From Promethearchaeota archaeon (GTDB lineage: Archaea; Asgardarchaeota; Lokiarchaeia; Sigyniarchaeales; Promethearchaeaceae): a stretch of 7,531 nucleotides of DNA. The stretch is from contig WJKO01000843.1 of assembly GCA_014729055.1 (NCBI GenBank), forward strand, positions 1 to 7,531. The letters run 5' to 3'. The notes beneath the pieces were generated by a model. That model was not told the DNA's origin and searched no databases. It worked only from the letters and a program-made list of their open reading frames with translations. The position numbers and the translations under genes are program-made. Below are positions 1-6,602 of the stretch, in pieces (the first letter of the stretch is position 1; every line of letters begins with the position of its first letter).

Positions 1-169
1 AATATATCCTGGTTTAAGAGGCGAGTCGGATGATTTCTTCAATCATCTCTTCACATTTACACTCATGAATATTTAATTTTTCGAAATGTTATTCTTTGAA
101 TAAAAAATAAAAAGTTGATTTATATCTTTCTTTTTCTTATGATTCTCTAGAAATTATTAAGGAGAGGAA
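1..169. other. Leader region upstream of the DUF302 gene, no convincing gene
   Basis: No convincing coding sequence is seen. One plus-strand frame is open from the window edge to a TAA at 74-76 (about 24 codons, reading IYPGLRGESDDFF and on). It could be the tail of a gene lying outside the window, but I recognise nothing in it. A perfect 7-bp stem (GATGATT at 29-35, AATCATC at 41-47, 5-nt loop) lies inside that stretch. From 77 onward the DNA is very AT-rich and carries the probable promoter and the Shine-Dalgarno sequence of the next gene. Confidence 0.5.
119..125 (+). promoter_or_regulatory. Possible TATA box of the DUF302 gene
   Basis: TTTATAT lies about 45-50 nt before the start codon. 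An archaeal TATA box places transcription start about 25 nt downstream, near 147, which would leave a short leader containing the strong AAGGAGAGG ribosome binding site at 159-167. The surrounding DNA is so AT-rich that other boxes are possible. Confidence 0.3.
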
Positions 170-568
170 ATGAATATGGTTGAATTTTTAAAAAAAGAAC
201 TCAATATGAATTTTGAAGCAGCAGTAAAGCATGTTACAGACACAGTAGTCAGTGGTGGATTTGCTCACCTTATGTCAAAATCTCTTTCGGCAGTATTCAA
301 GAAAACACTTAACATAGATTATGCGAAATACACAATGATTCTCGCATGTTCGCCAAAGATAGCAAAAGCGGCTTTAGATGTCTCATTTAATATGGGGATG
401 TTGTTTCCATGTAGCTTTGTTGTTTATGAAGAGAACGAAAAAGTATATGTTGCTCATGTTTCTATCATGAAAATAGGTCCTGAAATAGGGTTAGCATCGA
501 TTGAAGAAATGCAACCAGTTATTAAAATGACTGGTGAAGCCGTGCACAAGGTTTGGGAACAGTTATAG
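170..568 (+). CDS. DUF302 family protein
   Basis: A 132-residue protein with the hallmarks of the DUF302 family. The central ACSPKIAKAALDVSF (59-73) corresponds to the family's 'CNP..A..AL' segment, and LFPCSFVVYEENEKVYV (78-94) to its 'LPC.VVVYE' strand pair. DUF302 proteins are small alpha/beta proteins of unknown biochemical role, seen alone or fused to redox or metal-handling domains in bacteria and archaea. C60 and C81 sit in the two conserved motifs. No signal peptide or membrane segment is visible, so it is probably cytosolic. The Shine-Dalgarno GGAGAGG at 161-167 serves either the ATG at 170 or the in-frame ATG at 176; the upstream one is used here. An oligo-T stretch follows the stop, so it may be transcribed alone. 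The family call is fairly sure; the function is unknown. Confidence 0.75.
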   Translation: MNMVEFLKKELNMNFEAAVKHVTDTVVSGGFAHLMSKSLSAVFKKTLNIDYAKYTMILACSPKIAKAALDVSFNMGMLFPCSFVVYEENEKVYVAHVSIMKIGPEIGLASIEEMQPVIKMTGEAVHKVWEQL

Positions 569-631
569 GATTCAATACAAATTTATCTTATGAATCTAAG
601 ATTTAATTGTAGACAAAACTCTATCTAAATC

Positions 632-644
632 TTTTTAATTTTTT
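632..644 (+). terminator. Oligo-T terminator behind the DUF302 gene
   Basis: Two T-runs (T5 at 632-636 and T6 at 639-644) lie 60-75 nt past the DUF302 stop and before the next gene. Archaeal RNA polymerase terminates at such tracts without needing a hairpin. A 6-bp hairpin (ATCTTA 585-590, TAAGAT 597-602) lies upstream but is not adjacent. Tracts like this also occur by chance in such AT-rich DNA. Confidence 0.35.
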
Positions 645-706
645 ACGCATATTTTGATTCAAAGTTAAATAAAGATAAAAAATAATTTCATATTGGTGGA
701 ATAAAA

Positions 707-1669
707 ATGAAAATTGGCTGTTTTTCAGTTCTATTTAGTGATAAATCATTAAAAGAAGCACTTAAAATAATAAAAGATATCGGTTGCGAAATGGTCGAAT
801 TGGGTACGGGTAATTATCCAGGAAATGCTCATTGCAATCCAGAAATCTTATTGAATAATTCAAATGCTTTTGAAGAATTCAAAGAGACTATAAAGAATTC
901 AGGACTTGAACTATCTGCGCTTAGTTGCCATGGCAATCCTGTTCATCCAAATTCAAAGATTGCCGAAGAGCACCAAAAAGTCCACAGACAAACTGTAGAA
1001 TTAGCGTCAAAGCTTGGGATCGATACAGTCGTAGGATTTAGTGGGTGTCCTGGTGCTAACAAAGAAGCCACTGTTCCGAGCTGGAATATCATCGCGTGGC
1101 CTCCAGACTATTTGGAAAGCTTAAAATGGCAGTGGGAGGAAGTATTAATCCCCTTCTGGTCTAAAGAATCAAAATTTGCGGAAGATCATAATGTAAAAAT
1201 TGCATTTGAATTACATCCTGGATTCTGTGTCTATAATACTGAAACCATGTTGAAACTCAGAGAAGCCACGGGAAAAAACATCGGCGCAAACTTTGATCCG
1301 TCTCATTTGTTCTGGCAAAATATGGATCCTTTGAAGATGGTTCGCAAATTAAGTGATTGTATTTTCCATGTACATGCAAAAGATTGTAAGATCGACCCAA
1401 GTAATACGGCTTTGAATGGATGTAATGACGCAACCCCATACGGTGATGAAATTCATCGATCTTGGATTTTCAGAACTGTTGGTTATGGGCATGATGTATC
1501 TTGGTGGAAGAATTTCGTTTCTGAGTTGCGACTTATAGAATATGATAAAGTATTATCAATTGAACATGAAGATTCGCTCATGGCTATGGATGAAGGACTT
1601 ACAAAAGCATTTACGTGCCTAAAAGAAGCCGTAATATCGAGAAAACCAGGAGACTTATACTGGGCTTAA
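707..1669 (+). CDS. Sugar phosphate isomerase/epimerase-like TIM barrel (epimerase 1)
   Basis: A 320-residue member of the xylose-isomerase-like TIM-barrel superfamily (AP endonuclease 2 fold). These enzymes use a divalent metal to isomerise, epimerise or dehydrate sugars and polyols. The expected metal ligands are visible: E168 (IAFELHPG), D197 in NFDPSHLFWQ, H223 in FHVHAKD, and E286 in LSIEHED. R256 precedes the GYGHDVSWW turn, which matches the family's 'R.PG.GD.DW' segment. The protein is about 40 residues longer than epimerase 2. Part of the excess is a tryptophan-rich stretch at 126-151 (SWNIIAWPP, WQWEEVLIPFW) that probably shapes or lids the substrate site. GGTGGA at 695-700, seven nt before the ATG, is a good ribosome binding site. 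Substrate is unknown. It shares NFDPSHL.WQ and H.HAKD with epimerase 2, so the two are related within the superfamily. Confidence 0.85.
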   Translation: MKIGCFSVLFSDKSLKEALKIIKDIGCEMVELGTGNYPGNAHCNPEILLNNSNAFEEFKETIKNSGLELSALSCHGNPVHPNSKIAEEHQKVHRQTVELASKLGIDTVVGFSGCPGANKEATVPSWNIIAWPPDYLESLKWQWEEVLIPFWSKESKFAEDHNVKIAFELHPGFCVYNTETMLKLREATGKNIGANFDPSHLFWQNMDPLKMVRKLSDCIFHVHAKDCKIDPSNTALNGCNDATPYGDEIHRSWIFRTVGYGHDVSWWKNFVSELRLIEYDKVLSIEHEDSLMAMDEGLTKAFTCLKEAVISRKPGDLYWA

Positions 1670-1683
1670 ATATTTCTATTTAC

Positions 1684-1708
1684 TTTTTTTTTAGATTGTT
1701 AAAAAAAA
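1684..1708. terminator. Two-way oligo-T terminator between convergent genes
   Basis: A run of nine T (1684-1692) lies 15 nt past the epimerase 1 stop. A run of eight A (1701-1708) reads as eight T on the minus strand, 33 nt past the stop of the longin-like gene. Together they would end transcription from both sides of this 71-bp convergent spacer, in the usual archaeal oligo-T manner. Confidence 0.6.
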
Positions 1709-1740
1709 TATCAGAAAATCACATAAATAAGACATAAACT

Positions 1741-2196
1741 TTAGAAGATAGCACTAAATCTATCTTCAGACTTTAGAGAAAGATCTTTGAAAATTTTATC
1801 GAAGCGTTTATTGAATTTCTTAAAATGTTTGGTATTCTTGGTTAAAATATCATTAACGCTATAACGATTCGTAAATTGGTTGACTGCATCTATCATACAT
1901 GACTTCACAGCCTTTTCATCTGTATCTTTTTCGATAATGCAGAACATCATTAAAGTATGGGGTTTTTTCTTTCCGCCTTCACCAGGTTCCTCTATTGGTC
2001 GCGACACAGCTACTAATGTATAAGAACTCAGAGTAAATGAGTCTAGCTCAGTATCAAATGCCTCTTTTGCAAAACCATCCACTGCAGATAATAAACCCGC
2101 TCGTAATGTCTTATCGAGTTGATTACTTGAGTCGTAATATTTCTTCTCTAACAAGATTTTACCATCCAGCAATAATCCGGTTTCGTAAATCGCCAT
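1741..2196 (-). CDS. Small longin/roadblock-like protein, Asgard type
   Basis: A 151-residue protein with no enzyme motif. Its layout fits a longin or roadblock (profilin-like) fold: an N-terminal beta hairpin MAIYETGLLLDGKILLEKKY, a helix (about 29-48, LRAGLLSAVDGFAKEAF), a strand pair (about 52-67, SFTLSSYTLVAVSRP), a charged loop PGEGGKKKP (71-79), a strand LMMFCIIEK (82-90) and a helix (about 94-110). A basic helical tail follows (120-138, many K and F). Such proteins are numerous in Asgard archaea, where they are thought to act as scaffolds or regulators of small GTPases; that role is known of the families and not shown here. No membrane segment is seen. The ATG at 2196 is preceded by GGAGA six nt upstream. 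The gene diverges from the alpha/beta hydrolase across a spacer with an inverted repeat. The fold call rests on pattern recognition only; a structure prediction would settle it. Confidence 0.55.
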   Translation of the reverse strand: MAIYETGLLLDGKILLEKKYYDSSNQLDKTLRAGLLSAVDGFAKEAFDTELDSFTLSSYTLVAVSRPIEEPGEGGKKKPHTLMMFCIIEKDTDEKAVKSCMIDAVNQFTNRYSVNDILTKNTKHFKKFNKRFDKIFKDLSLKSEDRFSAIF

Positions 2197-2232
2197 TCTA
2201 ATTCTCCATGAGGATAATTATAATATTTATGA

Positions 2233-2337
2233 GTAATGCATTTTGAGTTTGTTATGTTAATATATGAATTATGATGTTTATTTATATTTATTTTATTTTC
2301 GATGGCAAAATAAAACTCAAAAACTTCGATGCATTAC
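2233..2337. repeat. Interrupted inverted repeat in the divergent spacer
   Basis: The left arm at 2233-2250 (GTAATGCATTTTGAGTTT) is matched in reverse complement by two blocks on the right: AAACTCAAAA at 2313-2322 and ATGCATTAC at 2329-2337, separated by the extra ACTTCG (2323-2328). The arms are 62 bp apart and the spacer between them is very AT-rich. The outer block contains the palindrome ATGCAT. The repeat occupies most of the 188-bp gap between divergent genes, so it could be a pair of regulator sites, a large stem-loop, or the ends of a tiny degenerate mobile element. No clear target-site duplication flanks it. Confidence 0.6.
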
Positions 2338-2346
2338 ATTTAAATT
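2338..2346 (+). promoter_or_regulatory. Probable TATA box of the alpha/beta hydrolase gene
   Basis: ATTTAAATT lies about 40 nt before the ATG at 2385. A start about 25 nt downstream would fall just before the GGAGA ribosome binding site at 2371-2375. The box directly abuts the right arm of the inverted repeat, so a protein bound to that arm could interfere with or recruit the general transcription factors. Confidence 0.4.
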
Positions 2347-2384
2347 AAATAAAGTTCTGATTGTTGACTTGGAGAAAATAGCTC

Positions 2385-3221
2385 ATGCCCTTTTATCGTA
2401 ATCATAATAACCTAAAATTATATTATGAATTATATAATGGACATGATGAATCATTTTCAGAAAATTTACCAATTATTTTATTACATGGTTTTGGTTCGAG
2501 TGCTGGGTTTTTTCGAGATCAATTAAAGGTTTTAAAATCGAAATTCAGAATCCTCGTGTTTGATGCAGAGGGTCATGGTAAAAGTGAAAAAAATCCGAAT
2601 GAAGATTTAGCCGATCATTTGATGAATAGCATGGTAAATGATTTATTAGAATTACTCTACATTCTTGAAATTGACGGTCCATTTGGGCTAATAGGTCACA
2701 GTTTAGTTGGCGGGGGAATTGCTCAGCAATTAGCGATTTTATTTCCTGAAAAAGTCAAATTCCTCATTTTATTAAACTCTGGTACAATCGTTATCGATAA
2801 TCCGATTCGCAATGCCTTCTGGAATCTACTTCCACAACACGTGAGAATAAATTTCAACAGAATCGTGTCGGAGAACGTTGAAGATTTGTTGGATAAAACC
2901 ATTCCGTTTATTCGAGGTGCTATTTTGGATGAAAAACACTATAGTGACTTCTTTTATGAAAAATTTGATGGTATCATTGAAAGCGAAATTTTTGAAATGA
3001 TAGAAAATCCTTTAGATCCCTCCGATATAAAATGCCCGACTTTAATCATAGGTAGTGAGCTTGATAATTACGCACCATTCTGGATGTCTAAAGAGATTCA
3101 TGATAAGGTTGAAAATAGTAAATTAGAAAGGATTGCAATGGCAGGGCACTTTGGTCCTTCTCAACGTTCTGAAGAATATAACAGAATCATTTGGAAATTT
3201 CTGCATCAACAAGGATTATAA
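2385..3221 (+). CDS. Alpha/beta hydrolase
   Basis: A 278-residue single-domain alpha/beta-hydrolase-fold protein. Visible landmarks are the oxyanion-hole loop LLHGFGSS (32-39), the strand and turn VFDAEGHGKSEK (58-69), the nucleophile elbow IGHSLVGGG (103-111, Ser106), the acid in IIGSELDNYAP (Asp227), and the catalytic His255 in AMAGHFGPSQRSEEYN. A cap region lies at about 135-205. These features place it with small esterases, C-C hydrolases and peroxidase-like members; the substrate cannot be told. The elbow is odd: the usual G-x-S-x-G reads G-H-S-L-V, with three glycines after it, as if a residue had been inserted. A GGAGA ribosome binding site lies at 2371-2375. It heads a rightward run with the MazG-like gene (49-bp gap) and epimerase 2, so the three may share a transcript. 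Confidence 0.85.
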   Translation: MPFYRNHNNLKLYYELYNGHDESFSENLPIILLHGFGSSAGFFRDQLKVLKSKFRILVFDAEGHGKSEKNPNEDLADHLMNSMVNDLLELLYILEIDGPFGLIGHSLVGGGIAQQLAILFPEKVKFLILLNSGTIVIDNPIRNAFWNLLPQHVRINFNRIVSENVEDLLDKTIPFIRGAILDEKHYSDFFYEKFDGIIESEIFEMIENPLDPSDIKCPTLIIGSELDNYAPFWMSKEIHDKVENSKLERIAMAGHFGPSQRSEEYNRIIWKFLHQQGL

Positions 3222-3270
3222 TTGTTTAAAATAAAGGATGAACATATAAAAGATCGAGTGGATATAAGCA

Positions 3271-3636
3271 ATGAACGATAAGGATACAAAGATAAATGAA
3301 TTAAAAGCAATAATGAGCCAATTTGTAAACGAAAGACTCTGGAACAAATATCACATACCAAAAAATCTCGCTGCAGCCATTTCTATTGAAGCAAATGAAC
3401 TATTAGAACTATTTCTATGGACAAATCCCACCATAGAGGAAATAAAGGCGGATAAAAAACTCTTGACATCTGTTGAGGAAGAAGTTGCTGACGTTATTGC
3501 ATATGTGTTGAGTATTTGCAATGCTTTAGACCTCGACATAACAACGATTTTTAGGAACAAAATGAAGAAAAATGAAATAAAATACCCAAAAGACTTGTTT
3601 AAAGGAAAGTATAAACTAGAAGAGGATGTTATATAA
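3271..3636 (+). CDS. MazG-like nucleotide pyrophosphohydrolase (RS21-C6/dCTPase type)
   Basis: A 121-residue all-alpha protein with the MazG-like metal-binding signature. E40-x-x-E43 lies in ISIEANELLELFLW and E71-x-x-D74 in EEEVADVIAYVL. The N-terminal segment with FVNERLWNKYHIPKNLAAAISIEANEL resembles the single-domain RS21-C6/DCTPP1 branch, whose members hydrolyse non-canonical or excess (d)NTPs to the monophosphate and pyrophosphate in the cytosol. The conserved W50 after the first motif and the K-Y-P segment near the C-terminus (KNEIKYPKDLFKGKYK) also fit that branch. Length is normal for a single-domain enzyme. The stop codon TAA overlaps the ATG of epimerase 2 by one base (TAATG), suggesting coupled translation. 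A weak GTGGA lies about nine nt before the start. Family call sure; nucleotide preference unknown. Confidence 0.85.
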   Translation: MNDKDTKINELKAIMSQFVNERLWNKYHIPKNLAAAISIEANELLELFLWTNPTIEEIKADKKLLTSVEEEVADVIAYVLSICNALDLDITTIFRNKMKKNEIKYPKDLFKGKYKLEEDVI

Positions 3637-4487
3637 TGAAAGTAGGATATTTAAACGCATGTATGAAAGCAGATTTAGAAGAGGAAATCCTCCCATGGAG
3701 TGCAGAGAATGGTTTCCAAGCAATGGAGATAGGAGGTATGCATGCCGCATTCTTCCGAAAGGAATTCAAAGAAGATATTGAGGATATTTTTGATTCTACC
3801 GAGATTGAAATAACGGCATTAGGTATATATATGAATTTTTTAGAGGGAAATGAAAACGCTCGACGTGCTAAATTCACCGAATTAAAAGCGAAAATTGATG
3901 CAGCAGAAGCTCTTGGAATCTCAATAGTATCAACACATGTCGGTTGTAATAACTCCCTTAATTATAGAGATAACGTTAAATTATTCAAGAAAGAATGGAT
4001 ACCAGTCATAAATTACGCCAAAGAAAAGGGAGTAAAAATTGCTATTGAAAATTGTCCAATGCAGAGCGAGTTTGCTCTAACTGTGGGTAATCTAATGTTT
4101 ACCCCACGAATTATGGGAGATCTATTTTCTATAACTCCATCGAATTTCGGTTTAAACTTTGATCCCAGTCATTTAATCTGGCAACATGTTAACATTCCGC
4201 TTGTAGTTGAAGAATTTGGAGAACGGATTTTTCATACTCATGCAAAGGATACTAAGGTCAACCAAGATACTGAGAGGTTTGAGGGTACGTTCGGACGGGG
4301 AATATATACATTTAGAATCCCAGGAAAAGGTGATCTTGATTGGGGATCTTATATTGATGCACTAAAAGATGTGGGATACAAGGGTGTTTTAAGTATAGAA
4401 CTTGAAGATCCAGATTATGAAAAAGATCTTGAAAGCGTTAAAACTGGATTACTCGAAAGCAAATCATTTCTTGAACAATTTATCTGA
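3636..4487 (+). CDS. Sugar phosphate isomerase/epimerase-like TIM barrel (epimerase 2)
   Basis: A 283-residue xylose-isomerase-like TIM barrel of ordinary length. The metal ligands expected in the superfamily are E138 (IAIENCPM), D176 (NFDPSHLIWQ), H202 (FHTHAKD) and E255 (LSIELED). H101 (STHVGC) lies at the end of an earlier strand. R227 with IPGKGDLDWGSYIDAL (228-243) is the family's phosphate/sugar-facing 'R.PG.GD.DW' segment. It probably isomerises, epimerises or dehydrates a sugar or polyol in the cytosol; the substrate is not predictable from sequence. It shares NFDPSHL.WQ and H.HAKD with epimerase 1 but is clearly not a recent copy. Its ATG overlaps the MazG stop by one base, and GAGG at 3622-3625 inside the MazG gene is a suitable ribosome binding site. 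Only 20 bp separate its stop from that of the convergent M20 gene, with no oligo-T tract between them. Confidence 0.87.
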   Translation: MKVGYLNACMKADLEEEILPWSAENGFQAMEIGGMHAAFFRKEFKEDIEDIFDSTEIEITALGIYMNFLEGNENARRAKFTELKAKIDAAEALGISIVSTHVGCNNSLNYRDNVKLFKKEWIPVINYAKEKGVKIAIENCPMQSEFALTVGNLMFTPRIMGDLFSITPSNFGLNFDPSHLIWQHVNIPLVVEEFGERIFHTHAKDTKVNQDTERFEGTFGRGIYTFRIPGKGDLDWGSYIDALKDVGYKGVLSIELEDPDYEKDLESVKTGLLESKSFLEQFI

Positions 4488-4507
4488 ATAATTTATTTCT
4501 AGTTACA

Positions 4508-5776
4508 TTATTTCTCTAATATGTATTTCTCCAAGATTTTATAATAGATCTCACAAGCTTTAAGCAATTCATCAACTTCAACATATTCATCGGGTTTATG
4601 TGCTTGCTCAATACTCCCAGGACCTAAGTTTATAGCGGTTATTCCAAATTGTTCATAATAAAAAGCCGCTTCTGTGAATCCTTCCATGAATGGGGCGCCT
4701 TTGGTTTTATAACCGGATAAAATATCCATTAGAGCCAAATAATGTTCATTTTGAGTACCTTTAGGAGCAATATAACATTTTTTTGGTCTAATTGGTTGAA
4801 ATTCAATGTCATCAATTAAGTCTTGCTGCTTCGCTATCTCTTTTAATTCATTTAAAGCGCTCTCACCGGTTTCGTTGAGCGTTAATCGTCGATCAATCTG
4901 AATTCGACAATTATCAGGTACTATATTAGTCTCATCTCCTCCCTTAATGACGCCAACGCTTATAGTGGGTGGAGTTATTATGGGATACTCCTCTATAGTT
5001 CGTGTTTGAAGTTCTTTCTTAAGAGGTTCTAGGGCTAAGATGAATTTGCTTGCTTTTTCAATAGCATTATCTCCAAGGAATGGAACGCTTGCATGGGCCA
5101 TTTTTCCTTTAAAATCTAAGAAAATCCACACGATGCCCTTATGCCCTATGACTGGAGACAAGCTAGAAGGCTCCGCATTGATACATAAGTCTACATGGAA
5201 ATCATTTCCCATTTTATCGTAATTCTCAAGAGCCTTGATTCCAGCACATCCCATTTCTTCGTCAACAGTAAATACAACGCAGATTCCTTTTTTCATTTTT
5301 GCAATTGATGATTGTTCTAAATCATTTAGATTGTAATCTGAAGTAAAATGTGAAATTGCTGTTAGGAAGGAGGCTATTCCACCTTTCATATCACAAGAAC
5401 CACGGCCATATATTTTACCATCCTCGAGTGGCGCGTTTTCAGATCTCGTAATTTCATATCCTAAAACAGTATCCATATGCCCAGAAAACATAATATAATG
5501 AAAATTCTGACTGTTTACTGCACTAGAAGGAGGAAAAGTAGCGACAACGTTATTTCGATCTTTAGAAAAGGGTATTATATCATATTCAAATCCTAATTTC
5601 TCTATTATAGAAACCAAAAAATTTTGTACATTCACTTCACAATGTATAGGATTTTCTGAATTTATCTTAACCAAGTTCCTTGTTAGTTCTACAACATCAT
5701 GAAATTTTGATAAAGTTTCGCTAAAATTTTCTCCGCCATTGTTATTAAAAGTGTCTTCATTCATCGTGTTGTTCAT
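4508..5776 (-). CDS. M20 family zinc peptidase/deacylase (ArgE/DapE/ACY1-like)
   Basis: A 422-residue di-zinc amidohydrolase of the M20 family, which removes acyl groups from amino acids or cuts small peptides. All catalytic parts are present (numbered from the TTG at 5782): H102 and D104 in SGHMDTV, D131 in YGRGSCDMKGG, the base E175 with ligand E176 in DEEMGCAG, E204 in INAEPS, and H395 in IEQAHKPDEY. The lid/dimerisation domain has GKMAHASVPFLGDNAIEKA (226-244), including H230, and DRRL at 297-300. E204 suggests an ArgE/ACY1 or DapE-like branch, but the substrate is open. The start is uncertain. TTG at 5782 is unlikely, ATG at 5776 is used here, and ATG at 5764 would give an 8-bp ATGAATGA overlap with the stop of epimerase 3. 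In every case it overlaps that gene, so the two form an operon and are probably translated together. Confidence 0.87.
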   Translation of the reverse strand: MNNTMNEDTFNNNGGENFSETLSKFHDVVELTRNLVKINSENPIHCEVNVQNFLVSIIEKLGFEYDIIPFSKDRNNVVATFPPSSAVNSQNFHYIMFSGHMDTVLGYEITRSENAPLEDGKIYGRGSCDMKGGIASFLTAISHFTSDYNLNDLEQSSIAKMKKGICVVFTVDEEMGCAGIKALENYDKMGNDFHVDLCINAEPSSLSPVIGHKGIVWIFLDFKGKMAHASVPFLGDNAIEKASKFILALEPLKKELQTRTIEEYPIITPPTISVGVIKGGDETNIVPDNCRIQIDRRLTLNETGESALNELKEIAKQQDLIDDIEFQPIRPKKCYIAPKGTQNEHYLALMDILSGYKTKGAPFMEGFTEAAFYYEQFGITAINLGPGSIEQAHKPDEYVEVDELLKACEIYYKILEKYILEK

Positions 5777-6602
5777 TTCCAATTACATTCTTCATAAACT
5801 CTAAACTTTCTTTGGCGATCAAACTTGGATCACGATCTCTCTTAAACGTTTCGACACTTATCCATCGATTATAATTAATTTCCCTTAATTTCAATAGTAT
5901 TTTATCACAAATTGTGTGATCATTTTCCATTCCAGGTCCCAGTCCATTTGGTTCATTCAAATGCACATGTGCAATATTTTTCAACCCGATGAAATCAATT
6001 AATTTCTCTGGAGCGATGTTTTCTGTTGCCATAGCTTTCGCGTCGATATGAAGTTTAACATTTTCTTGGTTTACTTTAGATATGATTTCAAATCCCTCTT
6101 CAATACAACAACCAAAATTAGTCACTTCCGGAGATAAGGGTTCAAAGGCTATGATAATATCTGGATTTATTTCCTTTGCATATATGGCAACTTCTTGTAA
6201 TGCTTTAATTGCTCTTTTTCTTGCTTCTTTTTCCTCCCAATTTTCAGATATATTTCTCTGCTTTGGAGAACCAAGAACTAATACCGAGACATTTAGATCA
6301 TTTGCAAAATCAACTAAAGCACGGAAATATTCTATTGTAAATTGCCAAATTTTTGGATCATTGGTCGAAATGGACATTCCTTCTGGAGACGTAAGCAGCC
6401 AGTGTAAAGCAACAATCTTTAAGTTATAGGACTGTGCAGTTTCTAAGATTTCGTGTCGTTCTTTAGAGTTAATATATCTGACATCTTTTGCGAATGTAAA
6501 AGGTGCGAGTTCAATGCCTTTATACCCCGTTTCATGAACAACACGACAAACTTCCGTGAAATCAAGACTTTCAAATATTTCGTTACAAATAGCAAATTGC
6601 AT
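5757..6602 (-). CDS. Sugar phosphate isomerase/epimerase-like TIM barrel (epimerase 3)
   Basis: A 281-residue xylose-isomerase-like TIM barrel, more distant from the other two in this window. Probable metal ligands are E154 (IAFEPLSP), D187 (LHIDAKAM), H212 or H214 (IAHVHLNEPNG) and E251 (WISVETFKRD). H67 (VALHWLL) is a further active-site candidate. The HVHLNEPNG and GPGM segment resembles D-tagatose 3-epimerase and hydroxypyruvate-isomerase-like members, which suggests a ketose or related substrate; this is an inference. The ATG at 6602 is fixed by an in-frame TAA at 6606-6608, two codons upstream. There is no Shine-Dalgarno sequence, but a TATTTAAAT box lies about 27 nt before the start, so the mRNA is probably leaderless. 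The gene overlaps the downstream M20 gene, implying that the two act on one substrate or pathway. Confidence 0.87.
   Translation of the reverse strand: MQFAICNEIFESLDFTEVCRVVHETGYKGIELAPFTFAKDVRYINSKERHEILETAQSYNLKIVALHWLLTSPEGMSISTNDPKIWQFTIEYFRALVDFANDLNVSVLVLGSPKQRNISENWEEKEARKRAIKALQEVAIYAKEINPDIIIAFEPLSPEVTNFGCCIEEGFEIISKVNQENVKLHIDAKAMATENIAPEKLIDFIGLKNIAHVHLNEPNGLGPGMENDHTICDKILLKLREINYNRWISVETFKRDRDPSLIAKESLEFMKNVIGNEQHDE

Noticed and set aside
29..47. 7-bp hairpin as a terminator or small RNA
   Set aside because: The stem is short, is not followed by a T-run, and overlaps a frame that may be the tail of an outside gene. Such hairpins are common by chance.
5777..5782. TTG at 5782 as start of the M20 gene
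   Set aside because: Two in-frame ATG codons follow at 5776 and 5764, no ribosome binding site precedes the TTG, and the M20 domain begins well downstream.
6082..6429. 115-codon plus-strand reading frame inside epimerase 3
   Set aside because: It is antisense to a gene with clear family motifs, has no recognisable domain, and is a composition shadow. The same applies to antisense frames at 1257-1439, 3351-3560 and 3629-3877, and to 5040-5222.
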